A stretch of 64,000 nucleotides of DNA from Geitlerinema sp. BBD 1991-9 (GTDB lineage: Bacteria; Cyanobacteriota; Cyanobacteriia; Cyanobacteriales; Geitlerinemataceae), in contig LWRO01000030.1 in assembly GCA_001657325.1 (NCBI GenBank), positions 1-64,000 on the forward strand, in the 5' to 3' direction. The translations under genes were made by a program, and so were the position numbers. Positions 18,272 to 27,648 of this stretch are shown here, piece after piece. The notes under the pieces were generated by a model, which made no database searches, was not told the DNA's origin, and saw nothing but the letters and a program-made list of their open reading frames with translations. Numbering within the stretch: the first letter of the stretch is position 1; each line of letters starts with the position of its first letter.

Positions 18272-18713
18272 AATTCGATCGAGTTCGGCTAGGAACACCC
18301 GGAAAATCCCCACAATTCAAACCTCTTTTTCCCAGTTTTGCGGGAATATCCAGAACGTCGATCTGGAGATCGATTCGGTTACGGGTAAGATGAGGCAAAG
18401 CCAACAAGACCGGGAGCGGTACGGAATTGACGCGACTCGTTTCAAGCGTCGAGAGCCGTTCGCGTTCTCTGCCAATTTGAAGAGCAAGTTTGAAAAGCAA
18501 ATTTGAAAATACGGTTGGTCACTCGATCGATCGTCTTAACGTCGTGTCGGACGTGCGACGTGGGTAATGTCTGTTGGCTGCTATGGCGTCAATCCAATGC
18601 CCACGTCACGCATCGAGAGATAGATTCGCCAGTCAATCTCTACGGGTCTGGCTTTTCTGCGTCATTCCCTCGTTGAATGGTTGAAGTTGAATGGTTGAAT
18701 AGATGGTCTGGCG

Positions 18714-19238
18714 TTACATTTGGGCGAGATAAGCCGTATGTCCGAGATCGGCGAGGCGAGTTTGCTTTTCTAAAACGGTTTCTGCTAGGTTCGATCGATA
18801 GGCTTGCACCTGTTGTAACAAGTTGGGATCGTGAGATCCGAGGATTTGGACGGCAAGAAGTCCGGCATTTTGGGCGTTGCCAATGGCGACGGTGGCAACA
18901 GGAATACCTCGGGGCATTTGAACGATCGAATACAAGGAGTCTAATCCCCCCAAATGTCGGGTGGCGACGGGAACGCCGATGACGGGTAATGGGGTCAGAG
19001 ATGCGACCATTCCCGGTAAGTGTGCTGCCCCACCCGCTCCGGCAATAATGACTTTAAGACCGCGTTCGTGGGCAGTTTTGGCGTAGTTCACCATGCGTTC
19101 GGGCGTGCGGTGGGCCGATACGATGGCAACTTCGTAGGGGACGTCGAACTGTTCGCAAATTTCGAGGGCGGCTTTCATCGTGGGTAAATCGGAATCGCTA
19201 CCCATGATGATGCCGATTTGGGGTTGTGGGTCGCTCAT
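18714..19238 (-). CDS. purE: N5-carboxyaminoimidazole ribonucleotide mutase
   Basis: The product is 174 residues, a normal PurE. It converts N5-CAIR to CAIR in purine synthesis. The P-loop-like [17 protein letters not shown], the substrate segment [10 protein letters not shown], the [11 protein letters not shown] loop and [22 protein letters not shown] are all present. Stand-alone PurE of this class works with PurK, which is not in the window. It is divergent from nagA, with a 166-bp gap. Confidence 0.95.
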   Translation of the reverse strand: MSDPQPQIGIIMGSDSDLPTMKAALEICEQFDVPYEVAIVSAHRTPERMVNYAKTAHERGLKVIIAGAGGAAHLPGMVASLTPLPVIGVPVATRHLGGLDSLYSIVQMPRGIPVATVAIGNAQNAGLLAVQILGSHDPNLLQQVQAYRSNLAETVLEKQTRLADLGHTAYLAQM

Positions 19239-19404
19239 GATTCGTGGTTGAATTTTGGGTGAATTGGCAAGTTAGATCCTAAAGCGTTGTCAGTCGATCT
19301 CCAATGTCGATACTTCAAACAAAATTTCACCCAAAACTCGAAGTCCTCGTTCTTCACCTCAGTTTGGGTGCGAGAGAAGGCGAGAAAACCCAAACCTCAT
19401 CGCA

Positions 19405-20556
19405 ATGGTTTTGAACATTATCAACGCTAAGGTTCCGGGGTGCGATGGCTTACAGTCGATCGAAATCCGGGGAGAGTGCATTGCTTCCGTTCGTCCTATG
19501 ACCGCATCCGACGAGATGAAGGAGGCGATCGACGTGGCCGGGAATTGGTTGTCTCTCGGTGGCGTGGACGTGCAGATTAATGGGGCGTTGGGGTTAGCGT
19601 TTCCAGAAATCACAGTGCAACACGGCAGTGTTTTGAAGAAAATCGGGCGTTTTTTGTGGGAAGCCGGGATCGACGGCTATTTACCGACGTTGGTGACGAC
19701 TTCTTTAGAGAATTTCAGTCGATCGATGTCGGTGTTGGCGGAGTTTATGGCATCTCAGCCACCATTAGGAGAATCGGCACAAGTTCTCGGTGTTCACTTG
19801 GAAGGGCCGTTTCTCAACTGGGAAAAGCGAGGAGCGCATCCAGAAGAATTTTTGTTACCGCTGACGGTGGAAAACGTAAGGCGGGTTTTGGGGGAATTTG
19901 GCGACATCGTGAACGTGATGACGCTGGCCCCCGAACTCGATGAGAGCGGAACGTCGATCGAGATGTTGCGAGATCTCGGGATCGTTGTCAGTTTGGGACA
20001 TTCCCTCGCCACAGAACAACAAGCCAATCAGGCCTTCGATCGAGGGGCAACGACGATCACGCACGCTTTTAACGCGATGCCGGGGCTACATCATCGCCAA
20101 CCGGGACTACTCGGTGCTGCCATTGTGCGCGAGGGGGTGCGCTGCGGGTTTATCGCCGACGGACAGCACGTCTCACCGACGATGTTGCGGGTGTTGCTCA
20201 ATGCCGCACAGTTCGATCGAGGAACGTTTCTCGTTAGCGATGCCTTAGCCCCGTTGGGATTGCCCGATGGTGTTTATCCGTGGGATACTCGGCAAATTGA
20301 GGTAATCGACGGCACAGCCAGACTTTCCGATGGGACACTTGCCGGAACCACTCGATCGCTCCTCGATGGCGTTTTAAACTTGGTCGAGTGGGGAATTTGC
20401 AATATCGAACAAGCCATTCGCTTAGCCACGGTTTCTCCGCGACAGTCGATCGATTTACCTTCAGATTTTGTCGGGCGTTCTGTGCGGCAGTTGCTGCGAT
20501 GGCAACAACAAGACGGTCGTTGGACGTGGCAGCGTTTACCACTGACGCTGAGATAA
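19405..20556 (+). CDS. nagA: N-acetylglucosamine-6-phosphate deacetylase
   Basis: The product is 383 residues, the usual length. It removes acetate from GlcNAc-6-phosphate in amino sugar recycling. Amidohydrolase features are seen in order: GGVDVQINGALG near residue 55 (NagA uses Q-x-N here instead of H-x-H), GVHLEGPFLN with the metal Glu, SLGHSLA with a metal His, THAFNAMPGLHHRQPG, and FLVSDALAPLG with the catalytic Asp. The gene starts divergently from purE; a convergent methyltransferase gene ends 8 bp downstream. Confidence 0.9.
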   Translation: MVLNIINAKVPGCDGLQSIEIRGECIASVRPMTASDEMKEAIDVAGNWLSLGGVDVQINGALGLAFPEITVQHGSVLKKIGRFLWEAGIDGYLPTLVTTSLENFSRSMSVLAEFMASQPPLGESAQVLGVHLEGPFLNWEKRGAHPEEFLLPLTVENVRRVLGEFGDIVNVMTLAPELDESGTSIEMLRDLGIVVSLGHSLATEQQANQAFDRGATTITHAFNAMPGLHHRQPGLLGAAIVREGVRCGFIADGQHVSPTMLRVLLNAAQFDRGTFLVSDALAPLGLPDGVYPWDTRQIEVIDGTARLSDGTLAGTTRSLLDGVLNLVEWGICNIEQAIRLATVSPRQSIDLPSDFVGRSVRQLLRWQQQDGRWTWQRLPLTLR

Positions 20557-20563
20557 GGTAACG

Positions 20564-21223
20564 CTATTCTTCTTCCGAACGATTGAACTCGGTTTCTTCA
20601 CTTTCCTCGATCGAGCGATCGGCTTCAATATTTTTTTTCTCTTCTGAATTCTCACAATTTTCGTCGTTTTCTAGTTGTAGATTTTCTTCTCCTTCATCTG
20701 TTTTCGTGGCGATAACATTCAAGCTAATTAGAGTGTCTAAAAGCCTCAGACTACTACAATCGTCAAACAAATTGAATTCCATCACTCGCTCGTATTCAAA
20801 AAATCCTACCTCTTCGAGATATAAAGCGAGGATATCGAAATCAAATCCAACCTTGTGAACGTCGAATTCATTGGTTTGACCACCAAACATCACACGCATC
20901 AAATGCAAGCGCTCGAACGGCAAAAGATTGGGATTGAGATACAGCCAGCAAACCGTCTGTAAATCGGGAACGCTAATCAATAGCTTGCCACCGGGCTTTA
21001 AAACCCGATGCCATTCCGTCAACGTATCGATGAGTTCGTTATTTAAACTGTGATAAAAATGTTCGAGGACGTGACTGGCATAAATTGCATCGATCGAATT
21101 ATCTTCAAACTGACTCAAATCCGCTGCATTACCAACAAAATCGACTTCAGGACGCGGTTCGATATCAAAAATCTTCCAGTCTGGGTGAGCTTTTTTTCCG
21201 CCGATATGGAGTTTGACAACCAT
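20564..21223 (-). CDS. SAM-dependent methyltransferase with acidic tail
   Basis: The Met at 21223 (MVVKLHIGGKKAHPDWKIFD) is the likely start; nine extra residues are possible. The fold begins LHIGGKKAHPDWKIFDIEPRP, a variant in which motif I is LHIGGK. Then come DFVGNAADLSQFEDNSIDAIYASHVLEHF and the post-motif RVLKPGGKLLISVPDL. This arrangement is common in sugar- or polysaccharide-associated methyltransferases of cyanobacteria. The last 45 or so residues are almost all Glu, Asp, Asn and Ser, a disordered acidic tail not expected for the family. The substrate is unknown. Confidence 0.75.
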   Translation of the reverse strand: MVVKLHIGGKKAHPDWKIFDIEPRPEVDFVGNAADLSQFEDNSIDAIYASHVLEHFYHSLNNELIDTLTEWHRVLKPGGKLLISVPDLQTVCWLYLNPNLLPFERLHLMRVMFGGQTNEFDVHKVGFDFDILALYLEEVGFFEYERVMEFNLFDDCSSLRLLDTLISLNVIATKTDEGEENLQLENDENCENSEEKKNIEADRSIEESEETEFNRSEEE

Positions 21224-21520
21224 GTTCGCTCTAGAATTTACAGTTTGCAATTCAAGAAATGTGAGTCTTTAATGTTTCGCTTCGTACAGCCCTGGGAAAT
21301 TCAAAACCGCTCACAGTGTAGACGTTCCCGAGTATCTCGCGAACATCCGAAAAACCAGCGAACCGATTGGACTGCCTTCAAATTGTCTTCTAAATCGTCT
21401 TCCCATCAAAACAACGAAACCCTATCGTATAGACGTAGCCCTGTAAGCTCCCCTTCTCTTGCTCCAACAGAATCGTAGCACCCCGAGATCGACCCAGCGT
21501 CCCATTGCCGATACACTAAA

Positions 21521-21552
21521 CAATAGGGACAAACCGCCGTTCGCCCCTATTG
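21521..21552. repeat. Degenerate palindrome CAATAGGG/CCCTATTG
   Basis: The outer arms CAATAGGG and CCCTATTG pair perfectly, and the inner parts (ACAAAC with GTTCGC) pair with two mismatches. The centre CGTTCGCCCC resembles the perfect palindrome at 42911-42938, so both may belong to one interspersed family. It sits upstream of aroK. Confidence 0.55.
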
Positions 21553-21583
21553 ATGACGACAACGACTCGATCGAACCAAGCGC

Positions 21584-22123
21584 GTGAACGATATTCTCCA
21601 AGGGATTAACGTCTATCTCGTCGGAATGATGGGATCGGGAAAAACCACAGTCGGACAAGAACTCGCCCGTCACCTCGGCTATCGTTTCTTCGACACCGAC
21701 ACACTGATCGAGCGCGTGGCAGAGAAAACCGTGAGCGAGATTTTTGCCACCGAGGGCGAAGTTAATTTCCGCCAACTCGAACACCAGGTTCTCTGCGAAC
21801 TCGCTGCCTACCAACATTCTGTTATCGCCACTGGGGGCGGAATCGTCATCCGAACCGAAAACTGGAGTTATTTACGGTGCGGACTGGTCGTTTGGCTCGA
21901 TGCCCCAGTTGAAACCCTGTTCGATCGACTGCGAGGCGACAGCACCCGACCCTTACTAGACGATCGAGATCCCTTGGCCAAACTCGAAGCCATTTTAGCG
22001 GCACGTCGATCGAAATACGAGCAGGCCGATTTACACGTCCTTTTCCAAGACGGCGAATCCCCCGCACAGATCGCCCAACGCATTTTCAACGACATCCCCA
22101 CTGTCTTAAAATCACGAGTTTAA
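21584..22123 (+). CDS. aroK: Shikimate kinase
   Basis: The product is 179 residues with a GTG start. It phosphorylates shikimate in aromatic amino acid synthesis. Walker A GMMGSGKTTVG is at residues 14-24; the shikimate-binding DTDTLIERV, the NFRQLEHQVL Arg, IATGGGIVIR and the lid LRGDSTRPLLDD are all present. A gene for a methyltransferase-like protein begins 7 bp downstream and argB follows, so this is likely a three-gene operon. Confidence 0.94.
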   Translation: MNDILQGINVYLVGMMGSGKTTVGQELARHLGYRFFDTDTLIERVAEKTVSEIFATEGEVNFRQLEHQVLCELAAYQHSVIATGGGIVIRTENWSYLRCGLVVWLDAPVETLFDRLRGDSTRPLLDDRDPLAKLEAILAARRSKYEQADLHVLFQDGESPAQIAQRIFNDIPTVLKSRV

Positions 22124-22130
22124 CTATCTA

Positions 22131-22853
22131 ATGGGTCTTACACTGAAACAAGTCGTTCCTTGGGGTCGATCGCTCAATGACTACATTCGGATGTTTAACC
22201 TCACCGAAGAAGACCTCAACGGATCGATTCTCGACTGTGGCGGCGGGCCGTCCAGTTTCAACGCCGAAGCGACCCAAGCAGGAACTCGGGTCGTATCCTG
22301 CGATCCCCTCTACCAATTTTCCGTCGAGGAAATTAACGGACGAATTCTCGATACCTATCCCCTCATTCTCGAAGCCCTCGATGCAAATTTAGGCAAGTTC
22401 GTTTGGCGAGACATCACCACCCCCGAACACTTGGGACAGTTGCGTTTAGCCAACATGAAACAATTTCTCGCCGACTTTCCAACTGGGAAAGAACAGGGAC
22501 GCTATCTCGTCGAATCCTTACCCGCCTTACCGTTTCGAGATCGAACCTTCGACCTCGCCTTGTGCGCTCACCTGCTGTTTTCCTACTCCGAACAGTTCGA
22601 CCTCGACTTTCACATCAACGCCATCCGAGAAATGTGTCGCGTCGCCAAACAAGCTCGCGTCTTCCCCCTCCTCACGAACTTTGCTGGAGACATTTCACCA
22701 CACCTCCACGCCACGATCGAGCGCTTGGGAGAATTAGGCTACGGCGTTTGTATCGAGGACGTGAAATACGAATTTCAAAAAGGGGGAAATCAGATGTTGT
22801 GCGTGTTCCCTCCTGACAGTGAGATCGAAGAAGATTCCGGTATACTCGGTTGA
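22131..22853 (+). CDS. Methyltransferase-like protein between aroK and argB
   Basis: The product is 240 residues. The segment [19 protein letters not shown] is a SAM-binding motif I with the acidic end VVSCDPLY, and [23 protein letters not shown] and [14 protein letters not shown] fill the later Rossmann positions. The catalytic substrate cannot be guessed. It starts 7 bp after aroK and ends 22 bp before argB, so the three are likely translated from one message. I recall similar stand-alone proteins in cyanobacteria but no defined role. Confidence 0.7.
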   Translation: MGLTLKQVVPWGRSLNDYIRMFNLTEEDLNGSILDCGGGPSSFNAEATQAGTRVVSCDPLYQFSVEEINGRILDTYPLILEALDANLGKFVWRDITTPEHLGQLRLANMKQFLADFPTGKEQGRYLVESLPALPFRDRTFDLALCAHLLFSYSEQFDLDFHINAIREMCRVAKQARVFPLLTNFAGDISPHLHATIERLGELGYGVCIEDVKYEFQKGGNQMLCVFPPDSEIEEDSGILG

Positions 22854-22875
22854 ATGTCGATCGCGATGCCGTTGG

Positions 22876-23784
22876 ATGGAACACGAATATTTACAACAAG
22901 AAGCTGCAACACGAGTTCGCGTTCTCAGCGAAGCCCTTCCCTATATCCAAGAGTTCGCCGGACGAACGATCGTGGTGAAGTACGGTGGTGCTGCCATGAA
23001 AGACAGCAACCTCAAGGACAAAGTCGTGCGGGATATTGTCTTCCTCTCCTGCGTCGGTTTGCGTCCCGTCGTCGTTCACGGTGGCGGCCCCGAAATCAAT
23101 ACATGGTTGGGAAAACTGGGTATTTCTCCCCAATTTAAAGACGGACTGCGCGTCACCGATGCTCCGACAATGGATGTCGTGGAAATGGTGCTTGTCGGAC
23201 GGGTGAACAAAGAACTCGTCGCCCTCATCAACGCAGCCGGTGGTTCGGCGGTGGGGTTGTGTGGAAAAGACGGAAACCTCATCCAAGCTCGTCCCCAAGG
23301 ACAAGAAGGAATCGGCTTTGTCGGCGAAGTAGCCTCGGTGAATCCCGCTCTCATCGAATCCCTGGTAGAAAGCGGTTACGTTCCCGTCGTGTCGAGTGTC
23401 GCCGCCGATGAAACCGGACAAGCTTATAACATCAACGCTGACACCGTCGCGGGGGAAATTGCTGCCTCTCTCAACGCCGCCAAGTTGATTTTACTTACCG
23501 ATACGGCGGGAATTCTCGAGAATTATAAAGATACGTCAACGCTAATTCATAAATTAGACATTCAGCAAGCGCGACAACTGATCGAAGATGGCATCGTCGC
23601 AGGTGGAATGATTCCCAAAGTGAATTGTTGCGTTCGATCGCTCGCCCAAGGCGTTCGCGCTGCCCACATTATCGACGGACGTATTCCTCATGCACTCCTG
23701 TTAGAAATCTTTACTGATGCCGGAATCGGTTCGATGTTAGTGGCCTCGGAATACCACTCGGAATACAACAACCTATCGCTCTAA
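22876..23784 (+). CDS. argB: Acetylglutamate kinase (arginine pathway)
   Basis: The product is about 302 residues from the Met at 22876 ([20 protein letters not shown]). The open frame extends upstream into the previous gene but is not conserved there. It phosphorylates N-acetylglutamate, the controlled step of arginine synthesis. [15 protein letters not shown], the [12 protein letters not shown] loop and LLTDTAGIL are all family features. The N-terminal helix before the kinase fold is the one found in arginine-inhibited, hexameric enzymes that bind PII (GlnB) in cyanobacteria. A 14-bp stem-loop follows about 90 bases after the stop. Confidence 0.96.
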   Translation: MEHEYLQQEAATRVRVLSEALPYIQEFAGRTIVVKYGGAAMKDSNLKDKVVRDIVFLSCVGLRPVVVHGGGPEINTWLGKLGISPQFKDGLRVTDAPTMDVVEMVLVGRVNKELVALINAAGGSAVGLCGKDGNLIQARPQGQEGIGFVGEVASVNPALIESLVESGYVPVVSSVAADETGQAYNINADTVAGEIAASLNAAKLILLTDTAGILENYKDTSTLIHKLDIQQARQLIEDGIVAGGMIPKVNCCVRSLAQGVRAAHIIDGRIPHALLLEIFTDAGIGSMLVASEYHSEYNNLSL

Positions 23785-23873
23785 TCAATAGTTGGAGCAA
23801 AGTCCGTTAACAACAGTTGAGGAAGAAAGCCGATCCTAAATCGGATATGCTGACTCTTCTTGACTCGAAAAGC

Positions 23874-23919
23874 CGAATTTCCCTTATTGTATTGTGAGTT
23901 TTAGGATAAGGGAAATTCG
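23874..23919. repeat. 14-bp perfect inverted repeat after argB
   Basis: CGAATTTCCCTTAT (23874-23887) and ATAAGGGAAATTCG (23906-23919) flank an 18-base loop. There is no T run, so it is more likely a small palindromic repeat than a classical terminator. A shorter pair, CCGAT/ATCGG, lies just before it. Confidence 0.55.
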
Positions 23920-23949
23920 CGAACAGCTTCCTGCGATCGCCCATTGCCT

Positions 23950-24050
23950 GGGTGCATCTCAATTTCGTAGAATGACCCCTCCGCCTTCGGCACCTCCCCT
24001 GAGCCAGGGGAGGATGGGTGGGGTTCCGATAACAAAAGTGAGATACACCC
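23950..24050. mobile_element. Miniature inverted-repeat element, family A, copy 1
   Basis: A 101-bp non-coding element begins GGGTGCATCTCAATTTCG and ends AAAAGTGAGATACACCC, giving terminal inverted repeats of about 16 bp. Its body contains a GC-rich hairpin (CTCCCCTGAGCCAGGGGAG). A nearly identical copy in inverse orientation is at 32519-32612. It has no open frame and looks like a non-autonomous DNA element. Confidence 0.7.
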
Positions 24051-24134
24051 CATCGCCTCACCATCAACCCGAAAAAACTTAGTGGCAGCATTCGGTGGGT
24101 CTGACTCGTGACGATATTATTTCAATACATTATT

Positions 24135-25682
24135 TCAATTCTGTAGATCGGGTGACTCATCGTTCAAATTATAGAGACACCCTAATGCATCAGGCTGCTG
24201 ATAAACATCAAGTTGACGACCCATCTGCTTTAATTCCATCAAGAGTACATTTTGTATGATTAGCGACCGTGCTGAGAGTAAAAACCAAACGCGCTCCTTC
24301 TCTTGAAGCTGTGAAACCTCATTTTGGAAAGTTTCACTGACTAGAGAGGAAAGCTTAGCAGCATTTTTTTGATTGGGTAAGTTGTATTGACTGAAAATGT
24401 AATCTTCAGGATGGAAAGGATCGATCGAATTATAGTAAGTGAATTGAGCGTGGGCAGAGGGAAATACAAATAGTCGATCGCCAGGATGCCATTTTTCCCG
24501 AACGTACTGAATTACAGGTCTGACATGATGGAAGAGAAATAGCTGTGGATTGAGAACTTGCTGGCTAGAACGAACCATCGGTGGAATGACTAGCGTACAG
24601 AGAACAATGACACCTAAAATTTTTATGAATTGATAGTTCTGGTTAAGACCAACGATAAGAAATACAATCCCTTCAGCGACGATCGCGATCGCAAAAGGGG
24701 TTAAAAAATGTACGAGACGTTCTCGGAATGGGTATTGGTAACAATACCCTGCCAATAAGGCGATCGTTAAAGGCATATTCAACAGAATTAAACTTGACTT
24801 ATCTCGATAGTACAAACTTATACATCCACAGCAAAACGCAAAAATTGCAATTCCATCGCTCCAACCTAGAAATCCTAATGGTCGGTAGAAAAAACGACCA
24901 AAGGCATCAAATAGCCAAACAAAATCTAGAAAAGAGTCTGGGTATCGAGTTGCCCAACTTTCAACTAATCCAGGATTGTCTAATGTTTTCTTGATAACTA
25001 AAAAATAGAGGCTCATGAAGCCGATCGACCAAAAGCAATACACGATCGATCGATTGAAAAACACAGACTTAAGTTTTCGTGGTGGAGTATTAAACCACCC
25101 CCAAAGCTCAACCCCTGTCAGCACGAAAACGCTCGGGTACGATAGCCAAATTGCAATCACTCCTAGCACACCCAAAATTATATTTTTTCTGACATTCAAA
25201 TATTGTTTGCAAAGTGGGGCGAGAATTAGAAAAAGCAACAAAGCAACTGTAAGGTCTACACCATAAGGCTTCACTTCTCCAGTGTAGTAGACCGTATATT
25301 TAAGTGAGGGAAACAGGGCAATCGCTAAGGGTACAGTAATGCCGTACACGAACCGACGAGCAAATGTGTAAAAGAGAAAGATAGAAATAATACCAGCAAG
25401 TAACGGAAAAAGTCGCAGCGATAATTCGTTGATGCCGAATATTTGAATAAAAAGCTTTTCTATCCAAAGAAATAGAGGAGGGGCTGATTGATTGTTATCG
25501 AGTGTACCGAGTAACTCCAGATAAGAGCGATTCAAAATATTTAACGCCAAGCCGGCCTCGTCATGCCATAACGAGCGCTTACTGAAATACTGGGCTAATC
25601 GAACAATAATACCAAATGCAACTAGGGAAAAAGATAGATAGCGTAGGCGATTGCCAGATGTCCCTATATTCCGAGTTTCCAC
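24135..25682 (-). CDS. GT39-like membrane glycosyltransferase
   Basis: The product is 515 residues with about 10-12 membrane helices and a C-terminal soluble part. The first large loop carries SLWHDEAGLALNILNRSY, with the acidic motif typical of the PMT/ArnT (GT-C) superfamily, and QSAPPLFLWIEKLF follows. These enzymes transfer sugars from polyprenyl-phosphate donors on the outer face of the membrane. Donor and acceptor are unknown. GC is clearly lower than in neighbouring genes, which hints at horizontal acquisition. It sits beside two other envelope genes on the same strand, separated by about 420 bp without a gene. Confidence 0.8.
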   Translation of the reverse strand: METRNIGTSGNRLRYLSFSLVAFGIIVRLAQYFSKRSLWHDEAGLALNILNRSYLELLGTLDNNQSAPPLFLWIEKLFIQIFGINELSLRLFPLLAGIISIFLFYTFARRFVYGITVPLAIALFPSLKYTVYYTGEVKPYGVDLTVALLLFLILAPLCKQYLNVRKNIILGVLGVIAIWLSYPSVFVLTGVELWGWFNTPPRKLKSVFFNRSIVYCFWSIGFMSLYFLVIKKTLDNPGLVESWATRYPDSFLDFVWLFDAFGRFFYRPLGFLGWSDGIAIFAFCCGCISLYYRDKSSLILLNMPLTIALLAGYCYQYPFRERLVHFLTPFAIAIVAEGIVFLIVGLNQNYQFIKILGVIVLCTLVIPPMVRSSQQVLNPQLFLFHHVRPVIQYVREKWHPGDRLFVFPSAHAQFTYYNSIDPFHPEDYIFSQYNLPNQKNAAKLSSLVSETFQNEVSQLQEKERVWFLLSARSLIIQNVLLMELKQMGRQLDVYQQPDALGCLYNLNDESPDLQN

Positions 25683-26100
25683 AGTACCTCAAGCTTCTTA
25701 ACTCAATTGACTGAAACGAATGAGATTCAAGCCTTATGCGGAATCTAGAGATCGAAGTTTATTTGTCGCAGACTAGAGGAAGTCTTCGATAAGTCAAAAA
25801 AAGCGAAGCTTTCAACGATGCTGACTGTAACTCGATTGGGTATCGCCCTTATCGGGCAACTTTCTCAAAGATGTGGTATGCCGATAGTATCCTGAAAAAG
25901 GAGACTTGAAAATACGTTATGGCTCTGCTGACAGAATGCTTGTTGAGGGTAAGACACTATTAACCCTGACAGGGCAACGATTAGCACGAATCCGATGGTC
26001 TATCCTGCTTTACCCCAACGGTTGTGTTTTCTTTAAAGATGAGTTTCTGGGCCGTTCTTTAAGGGGGTGATAACAGCAGATTTCGTAAGTGTTGGCAAAA
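25683..26100. other. Intergenic region without a recognised gene
   Basis: About 420 bases hold several short direct and inverted words (for example GGGCAAC) but no frame or structured element that I can name. It may contain decayed DNA. Confidence 0.4.
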
Positions 26101-27570
26101 TCATGTTTTCCAAAACCATCGCAACTGCGTCATCCCACTCGCCACCAATGCCACAATTAACGTATAGATTGCAGCCCGAAGAACACCTCGCATCGGTGAC
26201 ATTGTCAAATCATCGATCGTTTCTCGCCATCCCGTCAGTGTCAGAATCGGTAGCAGTAAATTGGCGTATCCCACGTAACCCACCAACGGATTTCGTCCCG
26301 TCGCCACGAACAACTGTAGCGCCCACTTTTGACGAAATGCTTCAGACACGACGAACAACGCCGCCAACAACAGCGCCGACATTCCCACCGTCGCGAATAA
26401 ATAACTCAACGTTGCCGGATCTTTTTTTATTCCCCCCTCATAGGGTTCAAAGGCTAAACCCAACGCCAGCCAGTACACGCCCCAACAAACACACGTTGCT
26501 AACAAGCGTTCTGTTGCATCGCTGGGAAAGCGCACTAACCGCCACAGGAGAACGCTGAGGACGATCGAAGCGAGAGTCGTTTGCCAAACCCATCGTTGCT
26601 GCAATCCAACTAAAACCATCAGGTTCACCGCCGCTCCCAACAGCACGATCGATCCGTATTGCCACCGCTTCCACTGGATTTTGAATTCTGATTCGGACGT
26701 TGTCTGCAAACGTTCGGCGGGATCGTCGGCGGGAGGAACGGGTTGTGACGATTTCATCCACCGCAAAATTCCATCACCGATAATCGTTCCTGGGATCGCA
26801 ATGAATAGATATTTCCAATAGGCGAAGTTCAGCAAGCTGGGAATGGGGGAAATCGAAAATACCTGTTGCACCCACCCCGGTTCGGTCTGGGAAAATTGCA
26901 GCGCCAATACCCACGCCATCGTACCCAACCGCCAAGGAACGCTACGTCGCGTCAACCACCACACCAATGCCCCCACAATCGCAACGTTCGCCAAGACGAC
27001 TAAAATAATGTCGTTTCGATCGAATGAAAATCCACTGCCATCGGGATACTGCAACCGCGACAGCAACCCGATCCCCATCAACCAACCCGCCAAGTTGATG
27101 CCGTTTTGAACGATTCTCGGCACCCATTTCGGAAACTGTCCGAATGCTAAGCCTAAAATGAGAAATCCCAACAGTGCCAACCACCAGCGCAAATCGCCCA
27201 ATTCGGGATTTAAAACGTTCGGGCGCAGGTGTTGTAAAAACACTGAAAATGCTAATAACGACACGCCTCGCCAGAGAATAGACGGGACAATTCGCCACCA
27301 TCGCCATCCGTTTTCAGCTCGTCGCGATTGGGCGAGGGGAATTGCCGCCCCCATGGAAAACAGGAAAATTGGAAATACCCAATCGACCCAGGTTATACCG
27401 GAAATGTCAGGATTGAAAACGTGTTCGGGCGGTGGAACTTGGGCGTGATACATCCATGTTGGCAACGCACCACCGAAGGGAATAATCCCCGAAAATACCA
27501 TTGCGAGAACGGCAAGCCCCCGCAACGCATCGAGTGCATCAGCCCGTTTGGGTAATGGGGAGGAAGTCAT
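26101..27570 (-). CDS. DUF5009/HGSNAT-like membrane acyltransferase
   Basis: The product is about 489 residues from the Met reading MTSSPLPKRADALDALRGLA; an extra 17 residues upstream are possible. The first helix motif RADALDALRGLAVLAMVFSG and the following loop TWVDWVFPIFLFSMGAAIPLA are typical of the DUF5009/heparan-glucosaminide N-acetyltransferase-like family (YeiB relatives). About 11-12 membrane helices are visible. Such proteins probably acylate sugars using cytoplasmic acetyl-CoA, but activity is unproven in bacteria. It lies just upstream of a DUF5009-independent, Trp-rich C-terminus ending TQLRWFWKT. The polysaccharide deacetylase gene precedes it on the same strand, which supports an envelope sugar role. 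Confidence 0.8.
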   Translation of the reverse strand: MTSSPLPKRADALDALRGLAVLAMVFSGIIPFGGALPTWMYHAQVPPPEHVFNPDISGITWVDWVFPIFLFSMGAAIPLAQSRRAENGWRWWRIVPSILWRGVSLLAFSVFLQHLRPNVLNPELGDLRWWLALLGFLILGLAFGQFPKWVPRIVQNGINLAGWLMGIGLLSRLQYPDGSGFSFDRNDIILVVLANVAIVGALVWWLTRRSVPWRLGTMAWVLALQFSQTEPGWVQQVFSISPIPSLLNFAYWKYLFIAIPGTIIGDGILRWMKSSQPVPPADDPAERLQTTSESEFKIQWKRWQYGSIVLLGAAVNLMVLVGLQQRWVWQTTLASIVLSVLLWRLVRFPSDATERLLATCVCWGVYWLALGLAFEPYEGGIKKDPATLSYLFATVGMSALLLAALFVVSEAFRQKWALQLFVATGRNPLVGYVGYANLLLPILTLTGWRETIDDLTMSPMRGVLRAAIYTLIVALVASGMTQLRWFWKT

Positions 27571-27648
27571 TGAGGTCGTCGATCGTTCATTAAATGAATT
27601 GTAAATCCCTAAATTTTTCAATGCCTCAATTGTAAATTTGTAAATTTT

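Larger units (their letters stand above)
18023..18713. other. Long intergenic region between amtB and purE
   Basis: About 690 bases contain the hairpin and NtcA-like site listed separately. No gene-like frame was recognised; the longest open frame (127 codons, minus strand) has biased, non-family composition. The length suggests a long amtB leader or an unrecognised small RNA. Confidence 0.5.

Noticed and set aside
18117-18500. 127-codon minus-strand frame upstream of amtB
   Set aside because: It runs through the regulatory region, has a random-like composition, and contains the NtcA-like site in its frame.
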